NCBI RefSeq assembly: GCF_001907675.1
Contig: NZ_MPNT01000003.1
Location: forward strand, 247,323 to 311,322
Length of the DNA stretch: 64,000 bases
Source: Mycobacterium paraffinicum
GTDB lineage: Bacteria > Actinomycetota > Actinomycetes > Mycobacteriales > Mycobacteriaceae
Direction of reading: 5' to 3'
Within the stretch, counting starts at the first letter, position 1; every line of letters starts with the position of its first letter. The position numbers and the translations under genes were made by a program. Under the pieces are notes generated by a model. The model did not search any database, was not told the origin of the DNA, and saw nothing but the letters and a program-made list of their open reading frames with translations. Shown here piece after piece: positions 1 to 10,774 of the stretch.

Positions 1-1
1 C

Positions 2-199
2 GAACGCCGCTATGAAATCCTGGACCGGCAATTCTTCGAGGGAGGCTTCGTCCAGCAGCACGTCTTGCACGCCACCGGCCATGCCGGACAATCGATCTCG
101 ATGCGCGTGTGCATCGTGATCAGGGTGGGCGGCGACGGCCGGTTGGATCGGATCGACGAGTACTTCGACCCCGCAGAGATCGCGCCGCTGCTGGACTGA
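2..199 (+). CDS. SnoaL-like / NTF2-fold protein, C-terminal fragment
   Basis: An open frame enters from the left edge and ends with TGA at 197-199, giving the last 65 residues of a protein. The visible part alternates short strands and ends in a pattern (RIDEYFDPAEIAPLLD) typical of SnoaL-like polyketide cyclase / ketosteroid-isomerase-like proteins of the NTF2 fold. These small proteins bind hydrophobic ligands or act as isomerases or hydrolases, but the active-site residues would lie in the missing N-terminal half, so no substrate can be proposed. The YceI gene follows 32 bases downstream on the same strand and may be co-transcribed. Confidence 0.6.
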   Translation, partial: ERRYEILDRQFFEGGFVQQHVLHATGHAGQSISMRVCIVIRVGGDGRLDRIDEYFDPAEIAPLLD

Positions 200-231
200 C
201 GTTAGATTCGCCACGACAGATGGGGGTGACG

Positions 232-768
232 ATGACGACTCTGGAAACACTTCTCAACGATCCCGACCTGGCCGGCGTGTGGAACCTCGTCCCGAACCGC
301 TCGACCATCGGGTTCAAGGTCAGGAACATGTGGGGGCTGGTGCGGGTCAAGGGCCGCTTCACCGAGTTCAGCGGCGACGGCCAACTGACGGGCGGCGGGG
401 CGGTTTTCGGCCGCCTCGACATCCGCGCCGCCTCCCTGGACACCGGCATCGGCCGTCGCGACAAGCACCTGCGCTCGGCCGACTTCTTCGACGTCGAGCG
501 CTTCGGTGAGATCAGCGTCGTGGTCACCGCGGTGCACCCGACCAAGGGCAAGGCCGCGGACCTCCGGGCCGCCTTGACGATGAAAGGCGTCACCGCGCCG
601 CTGCCCCTGTCCGCCACGATCACCGAGCTCGACGACGGCTCGATCCGCATCGCCGGGGAAGCCAAGGTGGATCGCACCCAGTTCGACCTGGGCTGGAACC
701 GCCTCGGCATGATCGGCCCGACGGCGACGGCGACGACGGATGCCGTGTTCGTGCGGGCTGCCCAGTGA
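232..768 (+). CDS. YceI family lipocalin-like protein
   Basis: This encodes 178 residues spanning a whole YceI domain, a beta-barrel fold that binds long polyisoprenoid-type lipids in characterised members. Recognisable stretches are the opening WNLVPNRSTIGFKVRNMWG, the FTEFSG segment, the central SADFFDVERF signature and the late GEAKVDRTQFDLGWN strand pair. I see no signal peptide, unlike the periplasmic Escherichia coli protein, so the protein is probably cytoplasmic. The ATG at 232 is chosen because a GGGGG run lies just upstream; in-frame GTG 226 and ATG 220 are alternatives. The ligand is unknown. Confidence 0.8.
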   Translation: MTTLETLLNDPDLAGVWNLVPNRSTIGFKVRNMWGLVRVKGRFTEFSGDGQLTGGGAVFGRLDIRAASLDTGIGRRDKHLRSADFFDVERFGEISVVVTAVHPTKGKAADLRAALTMKGVTAPLPLSATITELDDGSIRIAGEAKVDRTQFDLGWNRLGMIGPTATATTDAVFVRAAQ

Positions 769-798
769 AGCCGGTGCGGCACCAGTAGCATCTGCACC

Positions 799-1212
799 GT
801 GTCCGACTCCAGCCCCGAATCCAGCGTCGCCCTGCGGATCCTGGTCTACAGCGACAACGCCAAAACCCGCGAGCAAGTGATCCGGGCGCTGGGCAAGCAT
901 CTGCATCCTGACCTACCCGAGCTGACCTACCTCGAGGTGGCGACCGCCCCGATGGTGGTGCGGCAGATGGACGAGGGCGGCATCGACTTGGCGATCCTGG
1001 ACGGCGAGGCCACGCCCACCGGCGGCATGGGAATCGCCAAACAACTCAAAGACGAACTGGCGACCTGCCCGCCGATCCTGGTGCTCACCGGCCGCCGGGA
1101 CGACGCCTGGCTGGCGAACTGGTCGCGGGCCGAAGCCGCCGTGCCGCACCCCATCGATCCCATCGTGCTCGGCCGCACGGTCCTGGGGCTGCTCCGCACC
1201 CCCACCCGTTAG
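799..1212 (+). CDS. Stand-alone receiver-like protein, atypical
   Basis: This 137-residue single-domain protein has the receiver fold and no output domain. It matches in position and character the lone response regulator that precedes nuoA in M. tuberculosis (Rv3143). The probable phospho-acceptor is the Asp in LAILDGEA, with the conserved Thr in LVLTGRRDD. Two features are unusual: the first strand ends in YSDN rather than a double-acid pocket, and the invariant Lys before Pro is replaced (PHPIDP). Phosphorylation-dependent switching may therefore be altered or absent. It starts at GTG 799. No cognate kinase is adjacent. A link to complex I is suggested only by conserved neighbourhood. Confidence 0.75.
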   Translation: MSDSSPESSVALRILVYSDNAKTREQVIRALGKHLHPDLPELTYLEVATAPMVVRQMDEGGIDLAILDGEATPTGGMGIAKQLKDELATCPPILVLTGRRDDAWLANWSRAEAAVPHPIDPIVLGRTVLGLLRTPTR

Positions 1213-1380
1213 CCTTCGAACGCGCCTCACCTGCACCGATAGGGCATCGTCGCGCCCTGATGCGCTCGGCGCCCGCGCGCGGCGCGCGACCGTCAGGTTG
1301 CGGTCACGCAAAACTTTCCCGGATACCCCCACCCCGACAAAGCACACCCGTCTTCGCGACGCTATGTTGTGGAGGTCACT

Positions 1381-1848
1381 GTGACCACCGCAGCCCAAGC
1401 GCGTCACAGCAGCCCGGCCCCCCGCCCGGCCGCCGCACCGGCGGCCCGTACGAGGAGATCTTGGAGCGAGTTGAACGTCTACATACCCATCCTGGTGCTC
1501 GGAGCGATAGCGGCGGCCTTTGCCGTCGGATCGGTGGCGATCGCGAGCCTGGCCGGCCCGTCGCGCTACAACAAGTCGAAGATGGCCCCGTACGAATGCG
1601 GCATCGAGCCGACCGACAGCCCGGTCAGCGGCCCGCACGCCGCGAGCGGCCAGCGGTTCCCGGTGAAGTATTACCTGACCGCAATGCTGTTTATCGTCTT
1701 CGACATCGAGATCGTGTTCTTGTATCCCTGGGCGGTCAGTTACGACGCGCTGGGAACGTTCGCGTTGGTCGAGATGGTGGTGTTCATGCTCACGGTTTTC
1801 GTGGCGTACGCCTATGTGTGGCGCCGCGGCGGCCTGACGTGGGATTGA
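1381..1848 (+). CDS. nuoA: NADH-quinone oxidoreductase subunit A
   Basis: First gene of the complex I operon; a small membrane-arm subunit of type I NADH dehydrogenase at the junction with the hydrophilic arm. It has three membrane helices, the conserved YECGIEP loop, the [22 protein letters not shown] segment in two parts around helix 2, and a C-terminal third helix. GTG 1381 is chosen as start because GGAGG lies at 1371-1375. This gives 155 residues with an Ala/Pro/Arg-rich N-terminal extension of about 30 residues before the NVYIPIL start typical of the family; a shorter product is possible. The 168 bases upstream probably hold the operon promoter, but I see no convincing -35/-10 pair. Confidence 0.95.
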   Translation: MTTAAQARHSSPAPRPAAAPAARTRRSWSELNVYIPILVLGAIAAAFAVGSVAIASLAGPSRYNKSKMAPYECGIEPTDSPVSGPHAASGQRFPVKYYLTAMLFIVFDIEIVFLYPWAVSYDALGTFALVEMVVFMLTVFVAYAYVWRRGGLTWD

Positions 1849-1855
1849 GGTAGAC

Positions 1856-2410
1856 GTGGGTCTCGAGGAACAGCTGCCCGGTGGGATTCTGCTCTCGACC
1901 GTCGAGAAGGTGGCGGGTTACGTCCGCAAGAACTCGCTGTGGCCGGCGACATTCGGATTGGCCTGCTGCGCCATCGAGATGATGGCAACCGCCGGGCCGA
2001 GATTCGACATCGCGCGGTTCGGCATGGAGCGGTTCTCGGCGACGCCGCGGCAGGCTGACCTGATGATCGTGGCGGGGCGGGTGAGCCAGAAGATGGCGCC
2101 GGTGCTGCGGCAGATCTACGACCAGATGGGCGAGCCGAAGTGGGTGCTGGCCATGGGTGTGTGTGCGTCGTCCGGCGGGATGTTCAACAACTACGCGATC
2201 GTGCAGGGCGTGGACCACGTGGTGCCGGTGGACATCTACCTGCCCGGCTGTCCGCCGCGGCCCGAGATGCTGCTGCACGCAATCCTGAAGCTGCACGAGA
2301 AGATTCAGGAGATGCCGCTGGGCGTCAACCGCGAAGAAGCCATCGCCGAGGCCGAGCAGGCGGCGCTGTCGGCCAGGCCCACGATCGAGATGCGCGGGCT
2401 GCTGCGATGA
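1856..2410 (+). CDS. nuoB: NADH-quinone oxidoreductase subunit B
   Basis: Connecting-fragment subunit of complex I that carries iron-sulfur cluster N2, the last electron donor to menaquinone. The N2 ligands are visible: the tandem cysteines in LACCAIEMM, the Cys in GVCASSGG and the Cys in LPGCPPRPE. The length of 184 residues is normal. It starts at GTG 1856, seven bases after nuoA, and its stop overlaps the nuoC start in an ATGA, indicating translational coupling. Confidence 0.97.
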   Translation: MGLEEQLPGGILLSTVEKVAGYVRKNSLWPATFGLACCAIEMMATAGPRFDIARFGMERFSATPRQADLMIVAGRVSQKMAPVLRQIYDQMGEPKWVLAMGVCASSGGMFNNYAIVQGVDHVVPVDIYLPGCPPRPEMLLHAILKLHEKIQEMPLGVNREEAIAEAEQAALSARPTIEMRGLLR

Positions 2411-3135
2411 GCTCGCCCGACCACGACCCCAACGTAGCGGCCAGCGAGGTGGGTGGCGCCGTGCCATCCGCCGGCGACGAAGTGATCAACGTGCGCCGCG
2501 GCATGTTCGGCATCTCCGGGTCGGGTGACACGTCCGGATATGGACGCCTGGTGCGCAAGGTCACGCTCCCGGGCGGCAGCCCCCGGCCCTATGGCGGCTA
2601 TTTCGACGACGTGGTCGACAAACTGACCGACGCGCTGCAGGCCTGCGACATCGAATTCGAAAACGCCATCGAGAAAGTCGTCGTCGACCGCAACGAACTG
2701 ACGCTGCACGTGAGCCGCGAGGCGCTTCCCCAGGTGGCCCAGCGCCTTCGCGACGAGCCGGAGCTGCGTTTCGAGATGTGCCTGGGCGTCAGCGGGGTGC
2801 ACTACCCGCACGAGACGGGCCGCGAATTGCACGCGGTCTACCCGCTCCAGTCGATCACGCACAACCGCCGCGTCAGGCTGGAAGTGGCTGCCCCGGACGG
2901 GGATCCGCACATCCCGTCGCTGTTCGGCGTCTATCCCACGACGGACTGGCACGAGCGCGAAACCTACGACTTCTTCGGCATCATCTTCGACGGCCACCCG
3001 TCGCTGACCCGCATCGAGATGCCCGACGACTGGCACGGCCATCCGCAGCGCAAGGACTATCCCCTCGGCGGCGTCCCGGTGGAATACAAGGGCGCACAGA
3101 TCCCCCCGCCCGACGAGCGGAGAGCGTACAACTGA
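2407..3135 (+). CDS. nuoC: NADH-quinone oxidoreductase subunit C
   Basis: Hydrophilic 30-kDa subunit of complex I, 242 residues, with the family signature [18 protein letters not shown] followed by [18 protein letters not shown] near the C-terminus. It holds no cofactor and helps dock NuoD and NuoB near the quinone site. Its first 60 residues are variable and polar. It begins at ATG 2407 inside the nuoB stop and ends overlapping the nuoD start by one base. NuoC and NuoD are separate proteins here, not fused as in E. coli. Confidence 0.96.
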   Translation: MSSPDHDPNVAASEVGGAVPSAGDEVINVRRGMFGISGSGDTSGYGRLVRKVTLPGGSPRPYGGYFDDVVDKLTDALQACDIEFENAIEKVVVDRNELTLHVSREALPQVAQRLRDEPELRFEMCLGVSGVHYPHETGRELHAVYPLQSITHNRRVRLEVAAPDGDPHIPSLFGVYPTTDWHERETYDFFGIIFDGHPSLTRIEMPDDWHGHPQRKDYPLGGVPVEYKGAQIPPPDERRAYN

Positions 3136-4466
3136 TGAGCACAATCACTGAATCCGCTGGAGGCGGCGCCGAAAGCCCGGAGACCGTCTTGGTCGCCGGC
3201 GGCCAGGACTGGGACCAGATCGTCGAGGCCGCGCGCCGCGCGGACCCCGGGGAACGGATCGTCGTCAACATGGGCCCCCAGCACCCGTCCACCCACGGGG
3301 TGCTGCGGCTGATCCTGGAAATCGAGGGCGAGACGGTCACCGAGGTCCGCTGCGGAATCGGCTACCTGCACACCGGGATCGAGAAGAACCTGGAGTACCG
3401 CTACTGGACCCAGGGCGTCACCTTCGTGACCCGAATGGATTACCTGTCACCGTTTTTCAACGAGACCGCGTACTGCCTGGGTGTGGAGAAGCTGCTCGGC
3501 ATCACCGACCAGATTCCGGAGCGGGTCAACGTCATCCGGGTGATGATGATGGAACTCAACCGGATCTCCTCGCATCTGGTCGCATTGGCCACCGGCGGTA
3601 TGGAACTCGGCGCGATGACGCCGATGTTCGTCGGCTTCCGCGGCCGCGAGATCGTGTTGACGCTGTTCGAGAAGATCTCCGGGTTGCGGATGAACAGCGC
3701 CTACATCCGGCCGGGCGGCGTGGCGCAGGACCTGCCGCCGGGCGCCGAAGCCGACGTCGCCGAGGGCCTCAAGGGACTCAAGCAGGTGCTGCGCGAAATG
3801 GGCGACCTGCTCAACGAAAACGCCATCTGGAAGGCGCGCACCTGCGACATCGGCTACCTGGACCTGACCGGCTGCATGGCGCTTGGCATCACCGGGCCGA
3901 TCCTGCGGGCCACCGGGTTGCCGCACGACCTGCGCAAGAGCGAACCGTACTGCGGATATGAAAACTACGAATTCGACGTGATGACCGCCGACACGTGTGA
4001 TGCTTACGGGCGCTACATGATTCGCGTCAACGAGATGTGGGAGTCGATCAAGATCGTCGAGCAGTGTCTGGACAAGTTGAAGCCGGGCCCGACCATGGTC
4101 GAGGACCGCAAGATCGCCTGGCCGGCCGACTTGAAGGTGGGCCCCGACGGCATGGGGAACTCACCGGAGCACATCGCCAAGATCATGGGCGGCTCGATGG
4201 AGGCGTTGATCCACCACTTCAAGTTGGTCACCGAGGGCATCAGGGTGCCGGCGGGCCAGGTGTACACCGCGGTGGAATCGCCGCGCGGAGAACTGGGCGT
4301 GCACATGGTGAGCGACGGCGGCACGCGCCCCTACCGGGTGCACTACCGCGACCCCTCGTTCACCAACCTGCAGTCGGTCGCCGCGATGTGCGAGGGGGGC
4401 ATGGTGGCCGATTTGATCACCGCGGTCGCCAGCATCGACCCGGTCATGGGCGGGGTGGACCGGTGA
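3135..4466 (+). CDS. nuoD: NADH-quinone oxidoreductase subunit D
   Basis: The 49-kDa subunit of complex I, 443 residues, lining the quinone-binding cavity with NuoB. It is related to the large subunit of NiFe hydrogenases but lacks the nickel ligands. Diagnostic stretches are [24 protein letters not shown], the [14 protein letters not shown] region, and the C-terminal [13 protein letters not shown]. The first 45 residues are a polar extension. The His and Tyr residues expected at the quinone site ([19 protein letters not shown]) are present, so it should be functional. Confidence 0.97.
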   Translation: MSTITESAGGGAESPETVLVAGGQDWDQIVEAARRADPGERIVVNMGPQHPSTHGVLRLILEIEGETVTEVRCGIGYLHTGIEKNLEYRYWTQGVTFVTRMDYLSPFFNETAYCLGVEKLLGITDQIPERVNVIRVMMMELNRISSHLVALATGGMELGAMTPMFVGFRGREIVLTLFEKISGLRMNSAYIRPGGVAQDLPPGAEADVAEGLKGLKQVLREMGDLLNENAIWKARTCDIGYLDLTGCMALGITGPILRATGLPHDLRKSEPYCGYENYEFDVMTADTCDAYGRYMIRVNEMWESIKIVEQCLDKLKPGPTMVEDRKIAWPADLKVGPDGMGNSPEHIAKIMGGSMEALIHHFKLVTEGIRVPAGQVYTAVESPRGELGVHMVSDGGTRPYRVHYRDPSFTNLQSVAAMCEGGMVADLITAVASIDPVMGGVDR

Positions 4467-5221
4467 CGGGCCCGCAGGGGCAGCCGGTCTTCATCCGGCT
4501 CGGCCCGCCGCCCGAGGAACCCAACGCGTTCGTCACCGAGGGTGCGCCGCAGTCGTATTCGCCGGAAGTGCAGGCACGGCTGGAGGTCGACGCCAAGGAG
4601 ATCATCGGCCGCTACCCCAACAAGCGTTCGGCGTTGCTGCCGTTGCTGCACCTGGTGCAGGCCGAGGACTCCTATCTGACCCCGGCCGGCCTGGAGTTCT
4701 GCGGGCAGCAGCTGGGACTGACCGGCGCGGAGGTGTCGGCGGTGGCGAGCTTCTACACCATGTACCGCCGCGGACCCACGGGTGACTACCTGGTCGGTGT
4801 CTGCACCAACACGCTGTGCGCCGTCATGGGCGGCGACGCGATATTCGACGCGCTGAAGGAACATTTGGGCGTCGGCAACGACGAGACCACCCCCGACGGC
4901 TCGGTCACCCTGCAGCACATCGAGTGCAACGCCGCGTGCGACTACGCGCCCGTCGTGATGGTCAACTGGGAGTTCTTCGACAACCAGACATGCGAGTCGG
5001 CGCGCGAACTCGTCGACTCGTTGCGCTCCGGTGAACCCAAGCCACCGACACGGGGCGCCCCGCTGTGCGCCTTCCGCGAGACGTCCCGCATCCTGGCGGG
5101 CCTGCCCGACGAGCGCCCGGACCAAGGCCAGGGCGGCGCGGGCGAGGCCACCCTGGCCGGGCTGAAGGTGGCGAAGGAACACGGGATGCAGGCGCCGACC
5201 CCGCCCGGGAGCCAGTCATGA
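4463..5221 (+). CDS. nuoE: NADH-quinone oxidoreductase subunit E
   Basis: The 24-kDa subunit of the NADH-input module, 252 residues, with a thioredoxin-like fold binding a [2Fe-2S] cluster. The four ligand cysteines are in [12 protein letters not shown] and [11 protein letters not shown]. Residues after about 195 form a polar, Gly/Pro-rich C-terminal tail longer than in E. coli, as in other actinobacteria. It starts at GTG 4463 overlapping the nuoD stop (GTGA) and ends inside the nuoF start. Confidence 0.95.
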   Translation: MTGPQGQPVFIRLGPPPEEPNAFVTEGAPQSYSPEVQARLEVDAKEIIGRYPNKRSALLPLLHLVQAEDSYLTPAGLEFCGQQLGLTGAEVSAVASFYTMYRRGPTGDYLVGVCTNTLCAVMGGDAIFDALKEHLGVGNDETTPDGSVTLQHIECNAACDYAPVVMVNWEFFDNQTCESARELVDSLRSGEPKPPTRGAPLCAFRETSRILAGLPDERPDQGQGGAGEATLAGLKVAKEHGMQAPTPPGSQS

Positions 5222-6540
5222 CGACCTCCCAGGCCACGCCGCTCACCCCGGTCATCAGCCGATTCTGGGACGACCCCGAGTCCTGGACCTTGGAGACCTA
5301 CCGCCGGCACGACGGCTACGAGGCGATGAAGAAGGCGCTGGCCATGGCGCCCGACGACGTGATCACCACCGTCAAGGACTCCGGGCTGCGCGGCCGCGGC
5401 GGCGCCGGCTTCTCGACCGGGACCAAGTGGTCGTTCATCCCGCAGGGCGACTCCGGCGCGGCCGCCAAGCCGCACTACCTGGTGGTCAACGCCGACGAGT
5501 CGGAACCCGGTACGTGCAAAGACATTCCGCTGATGCTGGCGACGCCGCACGTGCTCGTCGAGGGCGTCATCATCGCCGCCTACGCGATCCGCGCCAGCCA
5601 CGCGTTCATCTACGTGCGCGGCGAGGTGCTGCCGGTGCTGCGCCGCCTGCAGAACGCGGTGGCCGAGGCCTACGCCGCCGGATACCTGGGCCGCGACATC
5701 AATGGCTCGGGCTTCGACCTGGAGCTGGTGGTGCACGCCGGCGCCGGCGCCTACATCTGCGGCGAGGAGACGGCGCTGCTCGATTCGCTGGAAGGCCGCC
5801 GCGGCCAGCCGAGGTTGCGGCCGCCGTTCCCGGCGGTGGCGGGCCTCTACGGCTGCCCCACCGTGATCAACAACGTCGAGACGATCGCCAGTGTGCCGTC
5901 GATCATCCTCAACGGCGTCGACTGGTTTCGGTCCATGGGCAGCGAGAAATCGCCTGGTTTCACGCTGTATTCGCTGAGCGGGCACGTCGCTCGGCCCGGC
6001 CAGTACGAGGCGCCGCTGGGCATCACGCTGCGCGAATTGCTGGCCTACGCCGGCGGAGTGCGGGCCAGGCACCGACTCAAGTTCTGGACTCCCGGCGGAT
6101 CGTCCACCCCGCTGCTCACCGACGAGCACCTCGACGTGCCACTGGACTACGAGGGCGTGGGCGGGGTCGGCTCGATGCTGGGCACCAAGGCGCTGGAGAT
6201 CTTCGACGAGACCACCTGTGTGGTGCGCGCCGTGCGCCGCTGGACGTACTTCTACAAGCACGAATCGTGTGGGAAGTGCACCCCATGCCGGGAGGGCACC
6301 TTCTGGCTGGACCAGATCTACGAGCGGCTGGAAACCGGCAAGGGCACCAGCGAGGACATCGACAAGCTGTTGGACATCTCCGACACCATCCTGGGGAAGT
6401 CGTTCTGCGCGTTGGGCGATGGCGCCGCCAGCCCGGTGATGTCGTCGATCAAGTACTTCCGTGACGAATACGTGGCCCACGTCGAAGACGGTGGCTGCCC
6501 GTTCGACCCGAAAGATTCCATGCTGAACGGAAAGGCTTGA
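5218..6540 (+). CDS. nuoF: NADH-quinone oxidoreductase subunit F
   Basis: The 51-kDa NADH- and FMN-binding subunit of complex I, 440 residues. The NADH-binding glycine-rich loop is [16 protein letters not shown]. The FMN region includes [12 protein letters not shown]. The [4Fe-4S] N3 cluster ligands are [12 protein letters not shown] plus the later Cys in SFCALGD. All essential residues are visible, so this should be an active dehydrogenase subunit. It is coupled to nuoE by an ATGA overlap. Confidence 0.97.
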   Translation: MTTSQATPLTPVISRFWDDPESWTLETYRRHDGYEAMKKALAMAPDDVITTVKDSGLRGRGGAGFSTGTKWSFIPQGDSGAAAKPHYLVVNADESEPGTCKDIPLMLATPHVLVEGVIIAAYAIRASHAFIYVRGEVLPVLRRLQNAVAEAYAAGYLGRDINGSGFDLELVVHAGAGAYICGEETALLDSLEGRRGQPRLRPPFPAVAGLYGCPTVINNVETIASVPSIILNGVDWFRSMGSEKSPGFTLYSLSGHVARPGQYEAPLGITLRELLAYAGGVRARHRLKFWTPGGSSTPLLTDEHLDVPLDYEGVGGVGSMLGTKALEIFDETTCVVRAVRRWTYFYKHESCGKCTPCREGTFWLDQIYERLETGKGTSEDIDKLLDISDTILGKSFCALGDGAASPVMSSIKYFRDEYVAHVEDGGCPFDPKDSMLNGKA

Positions 6541-6547
6541 CACTTTC

Positions 6548-8962
6548 GTGACTAGTGCCGCCAAGACCGAGACCGGCGACGAGGTACGTCCGCCGGAGAT
6601 GGTCACGCTGACCATCGACGGCAACGAAATCAGCGTGCCCAAGGGCACTTTGGTGATCCGCGCGGCCGAGCTGATGGGTGTCCAGATCCCGCGGTTCTGC
6701 GACCACCCGTTGCTCGACCCGGTCGGGGCCTGCCGGCAGTGCCTGGTCGAGGTCGAGGGTCAACGCAAGCCGATGGCGTCGTGCACCACCGTCGCCACCG
6801 ACGACATGGTCGTGCGCACGCAGCTCACCTCCGAGGCCGCCGACAAAGCCCAGCACGGGGTGATGGAGCTGCTGCTCATCAACCATCCGCTGGACTGCCC
6901 GATGTGCGACAAGGGCGGCGAGTGCCCGCTGCAGAACCAGGCGATGTCCAACGGCCGCACCGATTCTCGCTTCACCGACGTCAAGCGCACCTTCGCCAAG
7001 CCGATCAACATCTCCGCCCAGGTGCTGCTGGATCGTGAGCGCTGCATCCTGTGCGCCCGATGCACCCGGTTCTCCGAGCAGATCGCCGGCGACCCCTTCA
7101 TCGACATGCAGGAGCGGGGCGCCCTGCAACAGGTCGGCATCTACGCCAACGAGCCGTTCGACTCGTACTTCTCGGGCAACACCGTGCAGATCTGCCCGGT
7201 CGGCGCGCTGACCGGAACGGCCTACCGCTTCCGCGCCCGCCCGTTCGACCTGGTGTCGAGCCCCAGCGTCTGCGAGCACTGCGCGTCCGGCTGCGCCCAG
7301 CGCACCGACCACCGGCGCGGCAAGGTACTGCGCCGCCTGGCCGGAGACGACCCCGAGGTCAACGAGGAGTGGAACTGCGACAAGGGCCGGTGGGCGTTCA
7401 GCTACGCGACCCAGCCGGATGTGATCACGACTCCCCTTATCCGCGATGCGGACGGCGCCCTGGTGCCCGCGTCGTGGTCGCACGCGATGGCGACGGCGAT
7501 CCGGGGCCTCGAGGCCGCGCGCGGGCGCACGGGTGTGCTGGTCGGCGGCCGGGCGACGCTGGAGGACGCCTACGCCTACTCGAAATTCGCCCGAATCGTG
7601 TTGGACAGCAACAACATCGACTTCCGCGCCCGCCCGACCTCGGCCGAGGAGGCCGACTTCCTGGCGTCACACATCGCCGGCCGGCGCAACGTCAGCTATT
7701 CGGATCTGGAATCGGCGCCGGTGGTGGTGCTTGTCGGGTTCGAGCCCGAGGACGAGTCCCCCATCGTGTTCCTGCGACTGCGTAAGGCCGCCCGCAAGCG
7801 CGGGCTGCCGGTGTACGCCGTCGCGCCGTTCGCCACCCGGGCGCTGGTGAAGATGTCCGGACGTCTGATCAAGACCGCTCCCGGGAGCGAGCCCACGGCG
7901 CTGGACGGGCTGGCCACCGGCGAGCTGGGCGAGCTGCTCTCCTCCCCCGGCGCGGTCATCATGGTCGGGGAACGGCTGGCCACGGTGCCCGGCGGATTGT
8001 CCGCCGCGGCCCGGCTCGCCGAAGCCACCGGGGCCGCGCTGGCCTGGGTGCCGCGGCGAGCCGGCGAGCGCGGCGCGCTCGAGGCCGGCGCGCTGCCCAG
8101 CCTGCTGCCCGGTGGCCGCCCACTTGACGACGAGACCGCCCGTGCCCAGATCGCGGCCGCGTGGCACGTCTCCGAATTGCCTTCCGCCGGTGGACTTGAC
8201 GTCGAGGGCATCCTCGCCGGAGCCACCGACGGGACACTGGGCGCCTTGCTGGTCGGCGGTGTCGAACCCAACGACTTCGCCGATCCCGAAGTCGTGCTGG
8301 CCGCGCTGGACTCCGCGGGCTTCGTGGTCAGCCTCGAGCTGCGGCAGAGCGCGGTGACCGAGCGCGCCGACGTGGTGTTCCCCGTCGCGCCGACGACGCA
8401 GAAGGCCGGCGCCTTCGTCAACTGGGAGGGCCGCTACCGGCCCTTCGAACCGGCGCTGCGCGGCACCATCGCGCAAGCCAGCCAATCCGATCACCAGGTG
8501 CTCGACGCGCTGGCCGAGGAGATGGGCGTGTACCTGGGGCTGTCGACCGCCGAAGCGGCCCGCACGGAACTGGCCGGGCTGGGCACCTGGGACGGCGGCT
8601 GGGCGACCGGCCCGTCCGTCGCGACCCCAGAGCCGGCCAAGCCCGGTCCCGGCGAAGCTGTGCTCACCGGCTGGCGGATGCTGCTCGACAACGGCCGATT
8701 GCAAGACGGCGAACCGCATTTGGCCGGCACCGCACGCAACCCCGCGGTTCGGCTGTCGGCCGACACCGCCGCCGAAATCGGCGCGGCCGACGGCGACGCG
8801 GTGACCGTCAGCACGCCGCGCGGATCGGTCAGCCTGCCGCTCATCATCACCGACATGCCCGACCGGGTGGTGTGGCTTCCGCTGAACTCGCCGGGTTGCG
8901 CCGTGCACCGGCAACTGGGCGTAAACCTGGGCAGCACAGTGCAAATCGGAGTGGGATCATGA
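6548..8962 (+). CDS. nuoG: NADH-quinone oxidoreductase subunit G
   Basis: The 75-kDa subunit, 804 residues. The N-terminal ferredoxin-like domain (to about residue 100) carries [2Fe-2S] ligands in [15 protein letters not shown] and a later Cys. The next part has [17 protein letters not shown] and the [10 protein letters not shown] set for [4Fe-4S] clusters, and then [19 protein letters not shown], the extra cluster motif seen in many bacterial NuoG proteins. From about residue 230 on it resembles molybdopterin oxidoreductases but serves as a structural domain without molybdenum. It starts at GTG 6548, seven bases after nuoF. Confidence 0.96.
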   Translation: MTSAAKTETGDEVRPPEMVTLTIDGNEISVPKGTLVIRAAELMGVQIPRFCDHPLLDPVGACRQCLVEVEGQRKPMASCTTVATDDMVVRTQLTSEAADKAQHGVMELLLINHPLDCPMCDKGGECPLQNQAMSNGRTDSRFTDVKRTFAKPINISAQVLLDRERCILCARCTRFSEQIAGDPFIDMQERGALQQVGIYANEPFDSYFSGNTVQICPVGALTGTAYRFRARPFDLVSSPSVCEHCASGCAQRTDHRRGKVLRRLAGDDPEVNEEWNCDKGRWAFSYATQPDVITTPLIRDADGALVPASWSHAMATAIRGLEAARGRTGVLVGGRATLEDAYAYSKFARIVLDSNNIDFRARPTSAEEADFLASHIAGRRNVSYSDLESAPVVVLVGFEPEDESPIVFLRLRKAARKRGLPVYAVAPFATRALVKMSGRLIKTAPGSEPTALDGLATGELGELLSSPGAVIMVGERLATVPGGLSAAARLAEATGAALAWVPRRAGERGALEAGALPSLLPGGRPLDDETARAQIAAAWHVSELPSAGGLDVEGILAGATDGTLGALLVGGVEPNDFADPEVVLAALDSAGFVVSLELRQSAVTERADVVFPVAPTTQKAGAFVNWEGRYRPFEPALRGTIAQASQSDHQVLDALAEEMGVYLGLSTAEAARTELAGLGTWDGGWATGPSVATPEPAKPGPGEAVLTGWRMLLDNGRLQDGEPHLAGTARNPAVRLSADTAAEIGAADGDAVTVSTPRGSVSLPLIITDMPDRVVWLPLNSPGCAVHRQLGVNLGSTVQIGVGS

Positions 8963-10236
8963 TGACGGGCTCCTTATCCGCATTCGGACACGACACCTGG
9001 TGGCTGGTGCTGGGCAAGGCGCTGGCGATCTTCGTGTTCCTCATGCTCAACGTGCTGGTCGCGATCCTGCTGGAACGCAAGATCCTCGGCTGGATGCAGC
9101 TGCGGCCCGGGCCCAACCGGGCGGGACCATGGGGCACGCTGCAGAGCCTGGCCGACGGAATCAAGTTGGCGCTCAAGGAGACCATCACTCCGGGCGGCGT
9201 CGACAAGTTCGTCTACTTCGCGGCTCCGGTGATCTCGACGATCCCGGCGTTCACCGCGTTCGCGTTCATCCCGTTCGGCCCGGTGGTGTCGGTGTTCGGC
9301 CACCGCACCCCGCTGCAGCTGACCGACCTGCCGGTCGCGGTGCTGTTCATTCTCGGGTTGTCGGCGATCGGGGTGTACGGCATCGTGCTGGGCGGCTGGG
9401 CATCCGGATCCACCTACCCGCTGCTGGGCGGCGTGCGCTCCACCGCCCAGGTCATCTCCTACGAGGTGGCGATGGGGTTGTCGTTCGCGGCGGTGTTCCT
9501 CTACGCCGGCTCGATGTCCACGTCGGAGATCGTCGCCGCACAGGATCGGGTCTGGTACGTGTTCCTGCTGCTGCCGTCCTTCGTGATCTACCTGATCTCG
9601 ATGGTCGGTGAAACCAATCGCGCCCCATTCGATTTGCCCGAGGCCGAGGGCGAGCTGGTCGCCGGCTTCCACACCGAGTACTCGTCACTGAAGTTCGCGA
9701 TGTTCATGCTGGCCGAGTACGTCAACATGATGACGGTCTCGTCGCTGGCTACCGCGCTGTTCTTCGGTGGCTGGCACGCGCCCTGGCCGATCAACATGTG
9801 GGCGGGCGCCAACACCGGGTGGTGGCCGTTGCTCTGGTTCACCGCCAAGATGTGGACCTTCCTGTTCATCTACTTCTGGCTGCGGGCCTCGCTGCCCCGG
9901 CTGCGCTACGACCAGTTCATGGCGTTGGGCTGGAAGCTGCTGATCCCCGCCTCGCTGGTCTGGGTGTTGATCGCGGCCGTGATTCGCACCCTGCAGAACC
10001 AGGGGTATGCGCACTGGACCCCGGTACTGGTGGTCAGCAGCATCGTGTTCGCCACGGCGCTGGTGCTGGTGTTGCGAAAACCGTTCGCCACGCCGGGTAT
10101 TCGCGCGCTGGAGCGACAGCTCCGCCGCCAGTCCAAGCAGCTGCCCGCCGGACAGACCCCCACACCCGTATTCCCGACACCGCCGCTGCCGATGAAGTCC
10201 CTGGCGGCTGCGAGCAAGGAGAAAGCACGTGGCTAG
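8959..10236 (+). CDS. nuoH: NADH-quinone oxidoreductase subunit H
   Basis: Membrane subunit at the quinone chamber, 425 residues with about eight membrane helices. Family signatures include [18 protein letters not shown] near residue 50 and the acidic loop [17 protein letters not shown] with Glu residues thought to couple quinone reduction to proton pumping. The last 60 residues are a polar cytoplasmic extension ([16 protein letters not shown]) beyond the usual family end. Starts at ATG 8959 or the adjacent in-frame ATG 8962; it overlaps nuoG and nuoI. Confidence 0.96.
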   Translation: MMTGSLSAFGHDTWWLVLGKALAIFVFLMLNVLVAILLERKILGWMQLRPGPNRAGPWGTLQSLADGIKLALKETITPGGVDKFVYFAAPVISTIPAFTAFAFIPFGPVVSVFGHRTPLQLTDLPVAVLFILGLSAIGVYGIVLGGWASGSTYPLLGGVRSTAQVISYEVAMGLSFAAVFLYAGSMSTSEIVAAQDRVWYVFLLLPSFVIYLISMVGETNRAPFDLPEAEGELVAGFHTEYSSLKFAMFMLAEYVNMMTVSSLATALFFGGWHAPWPINMWAGANTGWWPLLWFTAKMWTFLFIYFWLRASLPRLRYDQFMALGWKLLIPASLVWVLIAAVIRTLQNQGYAHWTPVLVVSSIVFATALVLVLRKPFATPGIRALERQLRRQSKQLPAGQTPTPVFPTPPLPMKSLAAASKEKARG

Positions 10237-10774
10237 ATTCTTGGACGCCGTGGCCGGCTTCGGCGTGACGTTCGGATCGATGTTCAAAAAGAACGTCACC
10301 GAGGAGTATCCGGAGAAGCCGGGCCCCGTCGCGCCGCGCTATCACGGCCGTCACCAACTGAACCGCTACCCGGACGGCCTGGAGAAGTGCATCGGGTGCG
10401 AGCTGTGCGCGTGGGCGTGCCCGGCCGACGCGATCTACGTCGAGGGCGCGGACAACACCGAGGAGCTCAGGTATTCGCCCGGGGAACGCTACGGCCGGGT
10501 CTACCAGATCAACTACCTGCGCTGCATCGGCTGCGGCCTGTGCATCGAGGCCTGCCCGACCCGCGCGCTGACGATGACCAACGACTACGAGATGGCCGAC
10601 GACAACCGCGCCGACCTGATCTATGAGAAGGACCGCCTGCTCGCCCCGCTGCTGCAGGACATGCTCGCGCCGCCGCACCCGCGGGCCCCCGGCGCCACCG
10701 ACAAGGACTACTACCAGGGCAACGTCACCGCGGACGGCCTGCGGGAGGCGCAGAAGGCCGGGGAATCCCGGTGA
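10229..10774 (+). CDS. nuoI: NADH-quinone oxidoreductase subunit I
   Basis: Ferredoxin-like subunit with two [4Fe-4S] clusters (N6a and N6b), 181 residues. The ligand sets are [16 protein letters not shown] and [16 protein letters not shown], separated by about 40 residues as expected. It passes electrons from NuoG to NuoB. GTG 10229 is preceded by AAGGAGAA, a good ribosome binding site, and overlaps the nuoH stop by eight bases. Confidence 0.97.
   Translation: MARFLDAVAGFGVTFGSMFKKNVTEEYPEKPGPVAPRYHGRHQLNRYPDGLEKCIGCELCAWACPADAIYVEGADNTEELRYSPGERYGRVYQINYLRCIGCGLCIEACPTRALTMTNDYEMADDNRADLIYEKDRLLAPLLQDMLAPPHPRAPGATDKDYYQGNVTADGLREAQKAGESR

Noticed and set aside
1213-1380. Promoter search before nuoA; TATGTT at 1363-1368 as -10
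   Set aside because: No acceptable -35 at 16-18 bases, and the hexamer sits almost on the start codon.
4942-6648. Long antisense open frame of 568 codons opposite nuoE-nuoG
   Set aside because: Shadow frame from high GC at third positions; the plus strand encodes well-conserved complex I subunits throughout.
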